A stretch of DNA of 64,000 nt from Homalodisca vitripennis (lineage: Eukaryota > Arthropoda > Insecta > Hemiptera > Cicadellidae), in the NCBI RefSeq assembly GCF_021130785.1, contig NW_025777522.1:1-64000 (forward strand). Direction: 5' to 3'. Positions 35,276 through 45,586 of the stretch are shown here, piece by piece. Below the pieces are notes generated by a model. It made no database searches, was not told where the DNA came from, and saw nothing but the letters and a program-made list of their open reading frames with translations. Position 1 is the stretch's first letter, and every line of letters begins with the position of its first letter. The position numbers and the translations under genes were made by a program.

Positions 35276-37518
35276 TATGCACCTTAGTTTGAAACTGGTG
35301 AGGAATACATCTATTCCTCCGTCCTTTTTTAACGTATCATTATAGTTATAAATATTAGAAATGTACTCAATGAAAAATATATTGTATTGAAAAAAAGAAA
35401 ATGTAAATAAAAAATGTATTATAATATAAGTGTGTACTATATTATCCAGATATCCCTTACTAACTCTTCCATTCATCGGATGGGGGATGAATTTATTGCA
35501 CAATTTTGGTTTGGCTAACGTATTGTGTGCAAGAAACAAAATTTAAGTAATAGTGATCGAACCTAGACAATATGTGAAATACAACAATCCTCTTTAGAAA
35601 ATGCTTGTTTTCAGATATATTAAATGCTTACAAACCTCACTAATTCGGACAGCTTCTGATGATAAGTGCTTAATTATTATTAAAACTTAAAAACATTTTA
35701 GCAATGACTTTTTTGTTAGACAGCAAAAGTAGAAACTTGGTAATCATGTTACAGTGATCTTTGAAACTATTTAAGTAATTTAAATATAATGTTTCACATT
35801 GTATCTTAGATGTCGTATCCAATCACAGCGTCCTCATCACTATATAATGCTTAAAAATTTAGTATACCTTCAAGCGTTCTCAAAAAATATACGAATGTTA
35901 AAAATCTTTGTCTTTTAAACTGGACTGGTCGCTGACTTTAAGACAGCTATAAAGCGTGTGTGAGCTCCTCACAGTCTATACATTTCGGTTAATATAGAGA
36001 TAGAAATAGTATATTTTTTACCGTTTTTGTACATAAAGGTCTCAAAACACTCCAAAACCCCAAATTCCTTATGTATTATGACCACGATACAGTAGGAACG
36101 TATCCTTAGAATCAGCGTCTTCATGGAAGAACAATCATTGAATGTGGGTTTCATGAGAACATCTCACGGTGCCGGCAAGTGTACATGCCTACGTTTTATA
36201 CGTGTTAGTGTTAGAGAGGGCTTCTTAGCCCTAACTTCGCCTTGGTAAAATAAGACGTCTTTACTTTAATTTTTTAAGAGGGCCTATTTTTTTTTAAGAA
36301 TCAGGTTTGCAATAAGATAATATAGTTTGCGTAGTATAATATATAAGTATATTATAAGTATAATCTGATTATTTTATAATTATTTGTGAAAAGACCAAAC
36401 TATAATTTCAATAAACTTCTTCACTCAAAACACACCAAAAAAAGTTTAAAAATAAGTATTAAATATACCAAGTTTTCTGTAATATTTACTCTCTCCCAAA
36501 TTGACATATTAAGAAAACGTTGAGAGAGACTATAGCAAGTTTTATGAAAACTAATCTAAGAGCAAAATAGTACAATCTATTTTTGTCATGTATAATTTTT
36601 TTGTATGACAGAGAGGATATAAGTGCAGTTTTTGCTTTTAGTGGCGTATTATATCCAGTACATTTGACTTGCTCCGTTTTATTTCCTCTATAACAAACGA
36701 CTTATTTATCTGTTCAAAATTATTGCAGTCTATTAAACAAACATTTAGTTAAAATAACCGTGCAAATATCTCAAATAATTCAGTCATGAGGGTATGTTAT
36801 CATAAAGATATGAGGTACCATGAATAGTAGTACCAATGGATCCATGAGTATCATATTGAGTATTTTACAACAGTTTCAGAGCCGATATTGTGTCTTTTTA
36901 TTTATAACTTAATAAATTTATAAGCAAAAAAATAATAATATTGATTTTGAAAACTATAAATCTAACACTCAATTTTAAAATGGGGGGGGGGCAATTAATA
37001 AAATTCCGATGTACATATTTTTAAATATTTAAAAAAGGCAAGGTTTTCCATTAAAGTTTGCTTTTAGATATACAGTTTTCAAGATCACATTGGTGACCCA
37101 TTTAGAAAAGCCATCCTATACACTTCAGTACATAAATTGTGCATAAAAGAAGGCAGTAGATGATGCACAAACCCAGTATTCTGTGCTGCAGACCTGGTAT
37201 CGAATATTGCTGACAGTGCTGATATTCAAATTAGGTTTTGGCTGCTGTGTTGTTTACTTTTATCGGTAGAGGCGTAGTAGGAAGCTATCGTTTGAAGTTT
37301 CAATATTTAGAAGTATTTAGAAGAGTTTAAGTTATAGCATTATGTTTGATAACATGGTAGTTACATTGAGTTGTTATGTGTACTAGATTATCTTTTTAAT
37401 AATCTGTAAGACTGTTTTGACACTGATATAATACAAAATAATAAATAGCCAGTCTGACTAACTGAACGGCACAAAGCTTTGGATCCTTCCTAATCAAAAA
37501 GATTTCTATTTAATGAAT

Positions 37519-37520
<2 letters not shown>
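35272..37520. other. AT-rich non-coding stretch
   Basis: No ORF with a recognisable motif and no element ends. A run of nine or so G residues near 36,983 stands out in otherwise AT-rich DNA. Confidence 0.55.

Positions 37521-37521
<1 letters not shown>

Positions 37522-37559
<38 letters not shown>
37522..37559. repeat. (AT)n microsatellite beside the Penelope-like tail
   Basis: About 38 bp of pure AT, lying about 110 bp beyond the ribozyme-like motif on the 3' side of the retroelement (minus strand). Confidence 0.95.
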
Positions 37560-37562
<3 letters not shown>

Positions 37563-37668
37563 TGTGTATATTTTATATATTATATATCTTCTGTAATGCC
37601 AATCGGCTTCATTACTCTTCTAAGTACTCTAAAGTGTACACAAAAACAGAAACAAAAATTCAGTGCTC

Positions 37669-37710
37669 ATGTTTAATTTTCGAGTTCACAGAACCCTTCA
37701 TCAGAACCAT
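37669..37710 (-). ncRNA. Hammerhead-ribozyme-like motif in Penelope tail
   Basis: Read on the minus strand: ATGGTT (stem I, 5' half), CTGATGA (core), an extra A, GGGTTC-TGT-GAACTC (stem II, six pairs with one G-U), GAAA (core), then AATTA and AACAT (stem I, 3' half, one bulge). Taking GAA as the second core box, the AATT that follows would be a two-pair, self-complementary stem III, and the A after it the cleavage residue. Hammerhead motifs with very short stem III are known in Penelope-like terminal repeats and are thought to work as dimers. The fit was made by eye; activity of this decayed copy is not implied. Confidence 0.55.
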
Positions 37711-37829
37711 TATGAATTAAAACATATAAACAGAACTCAAACCAAGTACAAAAGACATAACCAAAATAAAATTTATAAAAATGTTTTTGTTATAAAAAGG
37801 AAAAGAGAATCATCTTAGGTTCAACCCAT

Positions 37830-39345
37830 CTGGTTGCCTTGATTTTAAAATTAATTGATGTGCGATTTCAACATTTCTTAATTTTAACATTTCTTAAATA
37901 GGAAAAGAAACCTTTAGAATTTTGTTAATTTTATGAAGGCCAGGAAAATATTGGGTGATAAATTTAGGATCATTAGGATTAATAGCACTGGAAATATTTT
38001 TAGGTGCTCTGATTTGTCTATCAACACGATTTTTTGGATACCCCCTTTCAAAAAGTACATGGGACAGTCTTTTTATGTAGTTATGGAAGTCAGATTGATT
38101 GCTACCAATATTTTTTGCTCTTATTGATAAACTCTTGGGGATGGATTTGGAACTGGATGGCAGCTTGTGAAATGCAAATATTGAATTTTGTTACTGTCTT
38201 TGACATGAATTTTTGTTTTCAAATTATGATTTTCAATAAATACATCAGTATCCAAGAATGTTACTGAATCTGGTGATATAGACGATGTAAATTTTAAAAT
38301 GCTAAATTTATTGAGATTAAAAAGAAAGTCGTTAAGTTCTTTGATAACATGCTGCCATATTATAAAAATATCATCTATGTACCTGAACCACATTAGAGGT
38401 TTATAATTTTGACTGGTTAAAAAATTCTTTTCCAATAGTCCCATAAAAAGATTGGCATAATAAGGAGCCATCCGTGTGCCCATAACAGTTCCTTTTGATG
38501 AAGGTAATTTCGGTCTTGAAATTTAAAATTATTTAAGGTTAAAATCATGGTCATAAGTTTGAGAATGAAATTAGTATTAGGTTTGGAATCGTTTGGGCGT
38601 GAATCAAGGTAATTTTGGACACCGCTGAGACCGTAGGAATATTAGTATACAAAGATTCTACATCGACAGTACACAATAAGACGTCGTCATGCAAGGGTTG
38701 GTTAATTTGAGCTAATTTAGTTAAACAGTTATTAGTGTCCTTGATATAGGAAGGAAGTGTTCTTACAAACAGCTGCAAGATGTCATCAACATAAGCAGAT
38801 ATCCTTTCCGTAGGGCATCCATAGCTGGAGATGATAGGCCTGCCAGGAGGTGGTCTGGTAGGCTTGTGTGTTTTCGGTAAAGTGTAAAACACCGGAGTTC
38901 TAGGATATCTAGGTGTTAGTAGTTCAATGGCTTTCTGAGACAATCCCTCTTGAGGACCGTTGTTCATAAGGTAATTTTGGATTTGTTCATTATGTTGAGG
39001 AGAAGGATCTTCATCTAATTTCTCATATGTTGATGTGTCATTCAGTTGTCTTTGTGATTCACCGGTAATAATCTAAAGAATTCATCAGAACGATATAGTT
39101 ACCTTTTGTCGCTGGGTAAAATAATTATGTCTTTGTTTTCACGTAGCGATTTAATTGCTCTAAATTCATTTTCAGATAAGTTTTTGGTAGTATTTAAGTT
39201 GTTAGGAAACGAGGAATTTGATAGATTGGCTAGGACGACATTTATGAATTCTTCAACAGGATGATTAGCTGGTAAAGGTGGAGGTTCCCAACCTGTATTT
39301 GTTTTGAACTTTGATAAAAAGTCAGAAATTTTTGCAGTTATATTT
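37830..39345 (-). pseudogene. Penelope-like reverse transcriptase, frameshifted
   Basis: The best open pieces are 38,551-38,967 (TPVFYTLPKTHKP, GRPIISSYGCPTERISAYVD, LLCTVDVESLYTNIP with a catalytic Asp) and 38,121-38,483 (GTRMAPYYANLFMGLLE, then RYIDDIFIIW with YIDD at 38,369-38,380, then SVTFLDTDVFIE). Downstream, in another frame, come SKSIPKSLSIRAKNIG and RGYPKNRVDRQI, hallmarks of the Penelope thumb. The C-terminal text IAHQLILKSRQPDGLN (about 37,840-37,890) is the closing motif that normally follows the GIY-YIG domain. Several frameshifts break the frame. In functional relatives the enzyme copies element RNA from a nicked target. Confidence 0.88.
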
Positions 39346-39419
39346 TGATTTCCTTTTTTGGACAGTAAAAAAATACTTTAATCTTATAGTGCAGAAATTA
39401 AGGGCATCCGTACAAGTTT

Positions 39420-39440
39420 ATATATATATATTATATATTT

Positions 39441-39474
<34 letters not shown>
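39420..39474. repeat. TA-rich microsatellite
   Basis: About 55 bp of TA with one short interruption, upstream of the Penelope-like coding region on its strand. Confidence 0.9.
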
Positions 39475-39479
<5 letters not shown>

Positions 39480-39526
39480 TTTGTAGTAAAAATTGCGAGT
39501 TTCAAATTTTTACCAGGTTTTGAAAT

Positions 39527-39690
39527 TGCAGTTTTATCACAAAAAACATCCATCAAAAATCAAAAACTTAAATTTCTCACTAAAATTATATTTTAATATA
39601 TATATTAGTGAGAAAAAGAGCCCAGTCGGGGAGATTAAGTTTATGATTTTTGATGGATGTTTTTTGTGATAAACTGCAAAAGCGAGTCAG
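39527..39690. repeat. Inverted repeat upstream of Penelope-like element
   Basis: Left arm 39,527-39,583 (GCAGTTTTATCACAAAAAAC, then ATCCATCAAAAATCAAAAAC and TTTCTCACTAA) is complementary to the right arm at about 39,605-39,682 (TTAGTGAGAAA, then GATTTTTGATGGATG and TTTTTTGTGATAAACTGC). The right arm carries an extra GAGCCCAGTCGGGGAG. The loop is about 22 bp of AT-rich sequence. Confidence 0.85.
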
Positions 39691-41440
39691 GTAATTAATA
39701 AAACAAATTTAACTAACTAGCAATTTTTATAATTACATACAGTCATTAATTAATTCATATATAACTCAATTATTTGATTTTCAAAACCCAAAAAAATGAA
39801 AATTGTTATTAAAACAAATATTTTACGTATTTATGTTAGTTTTTATTTAACATGGATATGTAAAAAATTGCATATTAGTTTGAAATTTTAAAACACTTCA
39901 GATAGGTTTACCTTTACTTAACTTTTGGTTGTACAATGTTGGCCATATGGATTCAAATATAGATCAATAAATCCCATATTTCCCGAAATTTTCAATGTTT
40001 TTAAGTATGATAAATGTTATTTCAAATCGAAAGTTGTAATAAGTATTTGAAAAATAGAGATAGTCACAATGTGAAAAATTGTAAACCGTTTAAAGAAGAC
40101 ACCTCTCCAGAAAATTGTTTACTCGCTGGTGATGGAATAGAAGAACACCTTTAGAATGGCTACAAACAAAATTATAAAGGAAAGAAAGAGCACTTTACAA
40201 AGTCTATATAGACGAAGTAAATATGGGAAATAAATTGGTGATGTATATTATATATTGCAATACTATGTGGCGTGGCAAAGTTGCCCGTAATGCTATGTGA
40301 TATTAAATGCTGCTATAACACTGATGAGAGAGGACAGCTTGTAGAAATCACATGAAACGTTTAATGTTACTGATGCTTGCACCATCGGACTACGTACTTG
40401 CTTTCCTCTGTCATGCGAAGCCTGATCTTAAGATTCTGAAATTTCTTGCGTTATGCAATGCTAATGGGTGAGTTACATTCGTCAAAAAGTCATATTATCT
40501 CATTGTTTACTTATAAAGATACAATATCTTCAAGTAAGTTTAGATCTGTATCATAAATAAACAAATAATACCCATTGTTGTTTAATCATCCAAGAATAGT
40601 AGACATCCTCTAAAACTTTGGGCCAACTTATGCTGAATAGAAAGTATCTTAACAACAAAATATAAATGTGTTATTACATTATTTACTGTTAGACTGTACA
40701 CTTTACTACTGCTCTTTTACACAACTAATTCAAATCTTTATTTTTACTCTCATGATAATGTCCACTCCCTTCCATGAAGCATTGTCAACATCGGCACGAT
40801 TTAATTTCACTCTTTATAGACTCGAGTCTACGGATCAGTCTCGTTTATTATTAGTGCAGGAAGTTTGCTGGAAAACAACATTGAAGCATACAGGTGAAAG
40901 CACATAAAAATGATAACGTATTCCATACTAATTGGGAGTAAGCAAAACACTAGTAAGTTGAATGTGAATGTGAACACTTGTAGAATGAACACAGGATGTT
41001 ACAGATAATTGAAAACACTGGTTCCATTCCTGACAAAGTTTGGTTCCTAGGAAATATAAAACCGAAACTGTTCAGATTATTTTCTAATTGTGCTTGACTT
41101 GTTAGGCTTGACGGGTTATGCTTATGATAACCTTACCATTTTACAATTTATTTTCATAACAACCATTTTCACCCCAGGGGGCATCCTCATTCAGCACATG
41201 TTGTTGATCAACTAGTTAAGGGCTCTGATTTGAAACACATCATTTTAATTAAAACACTGTGTCGTATAACAGGCTGCAAGTAATATTACAAAGCGTATTG
41301 CTCATTTTGTGACACTTAATGTGTTACTATGTCACATTCTAAAATGTTATATGATATGATATGCAATCAGTTTGATTATAAATTTGCTTATTCTCCAATT
41401 TTCTCTTTTCCATCGTTGTTACCCATAAACTAAAAATGTT
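39691..41440. other. AT-rich non-coding stretch
   Basis: No recognised gene. The 79-codon ORF at 40,668-40,907 lacks any known motif. Confidence 0.55.
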
Positions 41441-41632
41441 CGCTAACGCTCAGCCAAATCCCATGGAGTGACGTGCACCATCACCGACTTGAAGTTGAAG
41501 TTATATATAAATGAAACTTCTTGCAAAATCTCAAGTCTATTGGTCAATTAATTCTCGAGATATCATGTTGACAGATAGGCATAAATTAAACTCTCTCCAA
41601 TCTATCAAGAGATAGGCTTTGTTAAAGAATAT
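41441..41632. repeat. TAACGCTCAGCCAA family repeat (copy 4)
   Basis: A good copy: starts TTCGCTAACGCTCAGCCAAA, then TCCCATGGAGTGACGTGCACC, CTTGCAAAATCTCAAGTCTA, TCTCGAGATATCATGTTGACAG, and ends GAGATAGGCTTTG, the same text that precedes the next unit in other copies. It is among the least diverged copies in the window. Confidence 0.8.
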
Positions 41633-42785
41633 AACAGTTTTTATATTCTTCATCTTTATATTTTAAATAATTTGTATGCACTTCACATGTTTCACATATT
41701 TTAGTTTACTTCTAAATATTAACATAAATTTTAAATGCACCGTTACCCATTATACTATAAAATAAACAATCCAAATTTAAGAGCTTTCATCGAGTGCAGA
41801 ATATTCCATCACTATTTACGAACTCATTGTTCAATGTCCGAAGTTTTGACTTAGAAGAATGTTGCCTAGGGGAATGGCCAATTCAAATTACATTGGGACT
41901 AGCAACCAATATTTATCGATTTTAAGTATTTTATCATTATTATTAAAAATATAAATGTTATTTTAAAATTAATATAATGGGAACATGTGCAATGTTTTAA
42001 TTAGGTAGCGTTGGCTGTGGTAAAAATACACGAAAGGGCGGCGGTATTGACACTGCAGGTGACACGGTACTGTGCTGGTTGCGATAGTGTCACTTTATCA
42101 TTCTTCAATCTTTCTGTCCCTCGCTGATTGTGCTTTATTCTATTTCGGTCACTCTTTTTAATCAATGTTTGGGACTGTAAAATTTAAATGGGATTTGGGT
42201 AACCACTGGAAAGTTGTAACTTAAGTTGATTTCATGAAAATAAGTTAAACTTTAAACTTAAAAATGTCTACTTTGCTTACCTATCACTAGGGGTTCTAGG
42301 AAAATTTCTTTATGCTCTGTATATCTGCTTGTGAATCTGTTTCCAAATAACTATTGGGGAATCAGGCATAAAAATTGGCAAAATTGAGTTTTTGTGTTTA
42401 TTTTATTTTCTTAATCCCTCATTCTTCTTGTTTAATAAGATAAAAAATTTATTTATTTCTTAGCATTACTTTTTGAGTTATGAATTTTTAACTAACCGCG
42501 TGTATCAAACCGCTACACGCGAGTCACACTGTAGTATTCTTATGACTTAGATATAGTACGCCTTACCTTTACTCAAAGTTGTATTTTTGTTTTGTTTTAT
42601 TGGCACTAGATACTATAGAGATGTCTATTTGTTTATGTTTTCAGTGTTGTTGTCATCTGCGAAATATTCACTACTGTAGTTACTTATTTACTGGTGCTAT
42701 TTACACCATAAAATCCTGATACGAGTATTATCTAGTTATCTAGTATTACTGTGTGATCGTGTTATTACAGTTTTTGCTTTTCAAA
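41633..42785. other. Non-coding stretch upstream of a transposase relic
   Basis: A moderately GC-rich patch lies at 42,005-42,130. No left end of the transposon whose relic starts at 42,786 could be identified. Confidence 0.5.
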
Positions 42786-43280
42786 ATGCCTAAATTTACA
42801 TTGAAAGTGTTCAAAAAGCGTAAAAGAGTGTTTACAGGTCGTCACGTCTATAATAAAAGTTAGGTTAGGTCTAGGGGAAATGTGTCAGACCACAATGCAC
42901 ACCCAGAGATAGTAATGCTGCAGATCAAACCAATCTTTCAAGACCTAGCTCATCCGGACCTTCTTTGACGATGTTTGCACAGCGGAACACAGAATGCGTG
43001 TGAATCTCTGGACAGCCTTATATGGGCAAGGCTTCCAAAGTCAACCTTCGTAATGAAGAAAACTCTGGAGATCGGTGTTTATGAAGCGATATCCACCTAT
43101 AATGAAGGAAATATTGCCAGACTTCGCATTTTGAGCAAGCTAGGGATTCTCCCAGGTGAAAGTTGTGTCGAAAGAATGAAGCGAGTCGACGTGTGTCGTC
43201 TGAAAAAAGCAGACAAATGTATTGAAGAAATCGAGAAAAAGTGCCGGCAGACCAGAAACTTACTAATAAATAATAGTTAA
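42786..43280 (+). pseudogene. Mutator-like transposase, internally deleted
   Basis: An ATG at 42,786 reads MPKFTLKVFKKRKRVFTGRH, a basic N-terminus like that of the relic at 32,104, and stops after 25 codons. About 160 bases on, the open frame 42,975-43,280 reads SGTQNACESLDSLIWARLPK, VYEAISTYNEGNIARL and LSKLGILPGESC, then a Lys/Arg-rich end. The NESxNSxIWxRxPK phrase (here CESLDSLIW), an FNxGN phrase and LGxxPG are typical of the C-terminal third of a transposase family abundant in insect genomes and labelled Mutator-like. The catalytic region between them is missing. The reading frame ends inside the left arm of the large palindrome. Confidence 0.6.
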
Positions 43281-43754
43281 AAAAACTAAAAAAACACGCT
43301 TTTATAGCTAACCAAACTAAAAAATAGAAAATAATTTTCAATTACAAAGAGTTTATATTATGGTAGTAGAAGGCAAAACAATCATTCTTAGTCAATCACC
43401 TCAAAATAAAATTATAATACTATTTCAGTTATTAACAGAATAAATTAATTCAGAGTAAAAAGCGTGGGGTGCTTGATATATTAAATATTACAATCATTCT
43501 GTTGGTAATTATCTTTGAGAGGAGACTTATGAAATGTAGTAAGATGCACCCCACGCTTTTTACTCTGAATTTGTTTATTATGTTAATAACTTAAATTTTA
43601 TTATAATTTTATTTTGAGGTGATTGACTATGAATGATTGTTTTGCCTTCTACTACCATAATATAAACTCTTTGTAATTGAAAATTATTTTCTATTTTTTA
43701 GTTTGGTTAGCTATAAAAGCGTGTTTTTTTTTAGTTTTTTAACTATTATTTATT
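43265..43754. repeat. Large palindrome with arms of about 209 bp
   Basis: Left arm 43,265-43,472 and right arm 43,546-43,754 are reverse complements over their whole length with few mismatches and small gaps, separated by a 73-bp spacer. The innermost 20 bases are AGAGTAAAAAGCGTGGGGTG and its complement; the outermost contain AATAAATAATAGTT, which in the left arm are the last codons and stop of the transposase. A transcript through it would form a long double-stranded hairpin. It looks like the 3' ends of two opposed copies of the same transposon. Confidence 0.95.
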
Positions 43755-43808
43755 TTTCGTTTTTTAGTTTGATGTATCAATTAGTTTCTTGTGGAAATGT
43801 GGTATTTC

Positions 43809-44042
43809 TTACGAATCATTCCACAATCTCATCATTTTATTTAAAGCTTCACTATTGCATGGGGTATTTCCTGATAACTTAGAGCAATCAAGTTCTTCAA
43901 TCCGAATACCGTCTAAAGATCTTACACGACTAAGTGCTACATAGGCTTGTCCAGCAGCAAACAATCGCAAGCCTAGATCAAGGATGTCAGGTCGGACAGG
44001 TTTTTGCCCGCTTGGTGCGTTTCTGTCATCGGTGCCCCATTA
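43809..44042 (-). pseudogene. PIF1-like helicase C-terminus
   Basis: The minus strand is open for about 77 codons and ends at a stop at 43,809-43,811. It reads GTDDRNAPSGQKPVRPDILD, then LFAAGQAYVALSRVRSLDGI, which is helicase motif VI of the PIF1/RecD group, and ENDS with EELDCSKLSGNTPCNSEALN followed by about ten more residues. This closing phrase is common in PIF1-like helicases carried by insect mobile elements such as Helitrons. Motifs I-V are absent upstream, so only the tail survives. No Helitron 3' end follows it; the palindrome does instead. PIF1 helicases unwind DNA 5' to 3'. Confidence 0.8.
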
Positions 44043-44456
44043 AAGGTTCTGTCCTATTAATAGCTACCAACGGGGAAATAGCAACCTGCATCGGCTCAAT
44101 ATGACTCCTCGAGCTTGTACTTAAGATGTCGGCTCTGATCCCTGGAGACTCGAAGCTTCGCAGTTCTCTTTAGATTAATTAATGTCGTAAATATCTAAGG
44201 CTGGCATCTAAGCTACCAAGGAACTGTGGCTGTTTGAAACACCTTTGCCGGACTTGAGAGTTAGGTTTGTGAAGTATTTAATAAACGTAATGTTGGCTAG
44301 TATACAGGTATATCATTTATCATTCTTACTGAGCTGTATTAAAGCTATTACTTATTTGAGATATACTATTATAAAATGTTTACACACCCTTAACTAAGTT
44401 GAATTTTTCGTATCGTAAATCATTTTATATTTTTATAATATAATTGCTATATTCTG
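44043..44456. other. Non-coding stretch
   Basis: The first 170 bp are relatively GC-rich and might be further decayed helicase or element sequence, but no motif can be read. Confidence 0.4.
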
Positions 44457-44547
<91 letters not shown>

Positions 44548-44565
44548 CGTGTGTGTGTGTGTGTA
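44457..44565. repeat. (TA)n(TG)n(CG)n(TG)n microsatellite
   Basis: About 108 bp of TA, then TG with one TC interruption, a short CG stretch and TG again. Confidence 0.97.
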
Positions 44566-44729
44566 AAAATAACTAAACTGTATTTGTTCAACTTTATTTT
44601 ATAGTAAATACAATTTAAAATGCAAGAAAAATTTGGAATATTGTTGAAAAGGAATTAGTTAAAAAACACTAAAGGCTTTGTCTGATAAAAATACTATGTA
44701 TGTTTCTGTAAAGCAAGAACTCAAATTGC

Positions 44730-45170
44730 ATGAATCGTGTACTTAGAGATCTGGCTGTGAAGGAAACCACTGGAAATGGTAGAGACTGGATGACTAATGT
44801 AACATTACTATATTAAGAGAGGCACATCAGAGAATACCAAGACGAATGGAGACTTGAACGCTGGGTTAGCGCAGATCGCGCGCTAGCTTTATCACAGAGG
44901 ATCTATAAAAGAATTTATTAATCCTGGCGGTCCTTATAAGGATAATGAAAAACTATGATCAAATTATTGCATTGTCATCGGTCTTTGATACGTATGCAAA
45001 GTTTGAAATTAATCAGACTTCTGGAAATTGGTGAAAATTATGCTCAAAGATTCCGTTACATAAATACAACCGAAGCTTATAAAAGCGTGTTAAAAAGAAA
45101 GCTTGAAGACATCTACGAGAAGGAAGAAAACCCCGAAAACCCTTCCTATGGAGCTGGGATGCACTAAGGT
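44730..45170 (+). pseudogene. Transposase relic with acidic YGAGM C-terminus
   Basis: From an ATG at 44,730 one frame reads MNRVLRDLAVKETTGNGRDW, one stop, then REYQDEWRLERWVSADRALA up to about 44,920; this part I do not recognise. From 44,955 another frame reads YKSVLKRKLEDIYEKEENPE and ends NPSYGAGMH at a stop at 45,165-45,167. The Lys/Glu-rich stretch and Gly-containing tip resemble the end of the relic at 31.86 kb. About 410 bp of AT-rich 3' sequence then leads to a GGGGA/TTAA end at 45,582, consistent with one element. Confidence 0.4.
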
Positions 45171-45567
45171 AGCATTCTTGCTATAATTCAATTTTTAAGT
45201 TGCGTTTTCCAAAAGTTGTGTTTTTCCAGGAATAAAATACTTTTTCTCCATAACCGCTTGAGATATCTTCATGATTCTTTTTGTGTTATGTTCATAAAAA
45301 TAAGATGCACATTTTAAGCTAAGGAATTGTCATTATAATGCATGGCTAAAATATGACATTGTTTCAAAGAAAAAAAATTGCCTAAAATATATACAATTTT
45401 TAAAACATATTGTTTTTTTTAATTTTTTTAAGTAAAGGAAAATCCTTCGCTTAAAACAAAGACAAAAATAGTAGTTTAAAAATAAAAAAGAATTTATTGG
45501 AATAGCACAAGTAGTTTTTGAGAAAAGGTATCTTAAAATCAAGCAAAATAACATGGTGGAGATAGAA

Positions 45568-45586
45568 ACGCCCGACTCCCCTTAAA
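45568..45586 (+). mobile_element. Right end of a GGGGA/TTAA transposon
   Basis: CGCCCGACTCCCCTTAA: read inward on the minus strand this is TTAA followed by GGGGAGTCGGGCG, the same end type as the element at 31,400. It lies immediately next to a truncated mariner transposase, so this transposon seems to have inserted into the mariner. Confidence 0.5.

Larger units (their letters stand above)
37669..39690 (-). mobile_element. Penelope-like retroelement, endonuclease lost
   Basis: On the minus strand the following can be read in order: an N-terminal region (KTNTGWEPPPLPANHP, about 39,300), LPSDK at about 39,115, a reverse transcriptase with the YIDD box, a thumb (SIPKSLSIRAKNIG then FERGYPKNRVDRQI), then almost immediately the final C-terminal motif QPDGLNLR and a tail bearing a hammerhead-like motif. 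The GIY-YIG endonuclease expected between the last two protein segments is not seen. The upstream boundary is uncertain; an inverted repeat at 39,527-39,690 lies just 5' of the coding region and may be part of the element. Confidence 0.85.

Noticed and set aside
35165..35539. 124-codon minus-strand ORF
   Set aside because: The longest listed ORF at this end but with a microsatellite-derived Tyr-Ile run, no family motif and Phe/Ile/Asn-rich composition typical of AT-rich chance ORFs.
36978..36995. Run of about nine G residues
   Set aside because: Striking in AT-rich DNA, but a single homopolymer without partner G-runs cannot be called a quadruplex or a regulatory element.
40331..40365. CTGATGAG followed by GAAA, another hammerhead-like pattern
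   Set aside because: The bases between the two core boxes do not form a stem II and no stem I partner is present.
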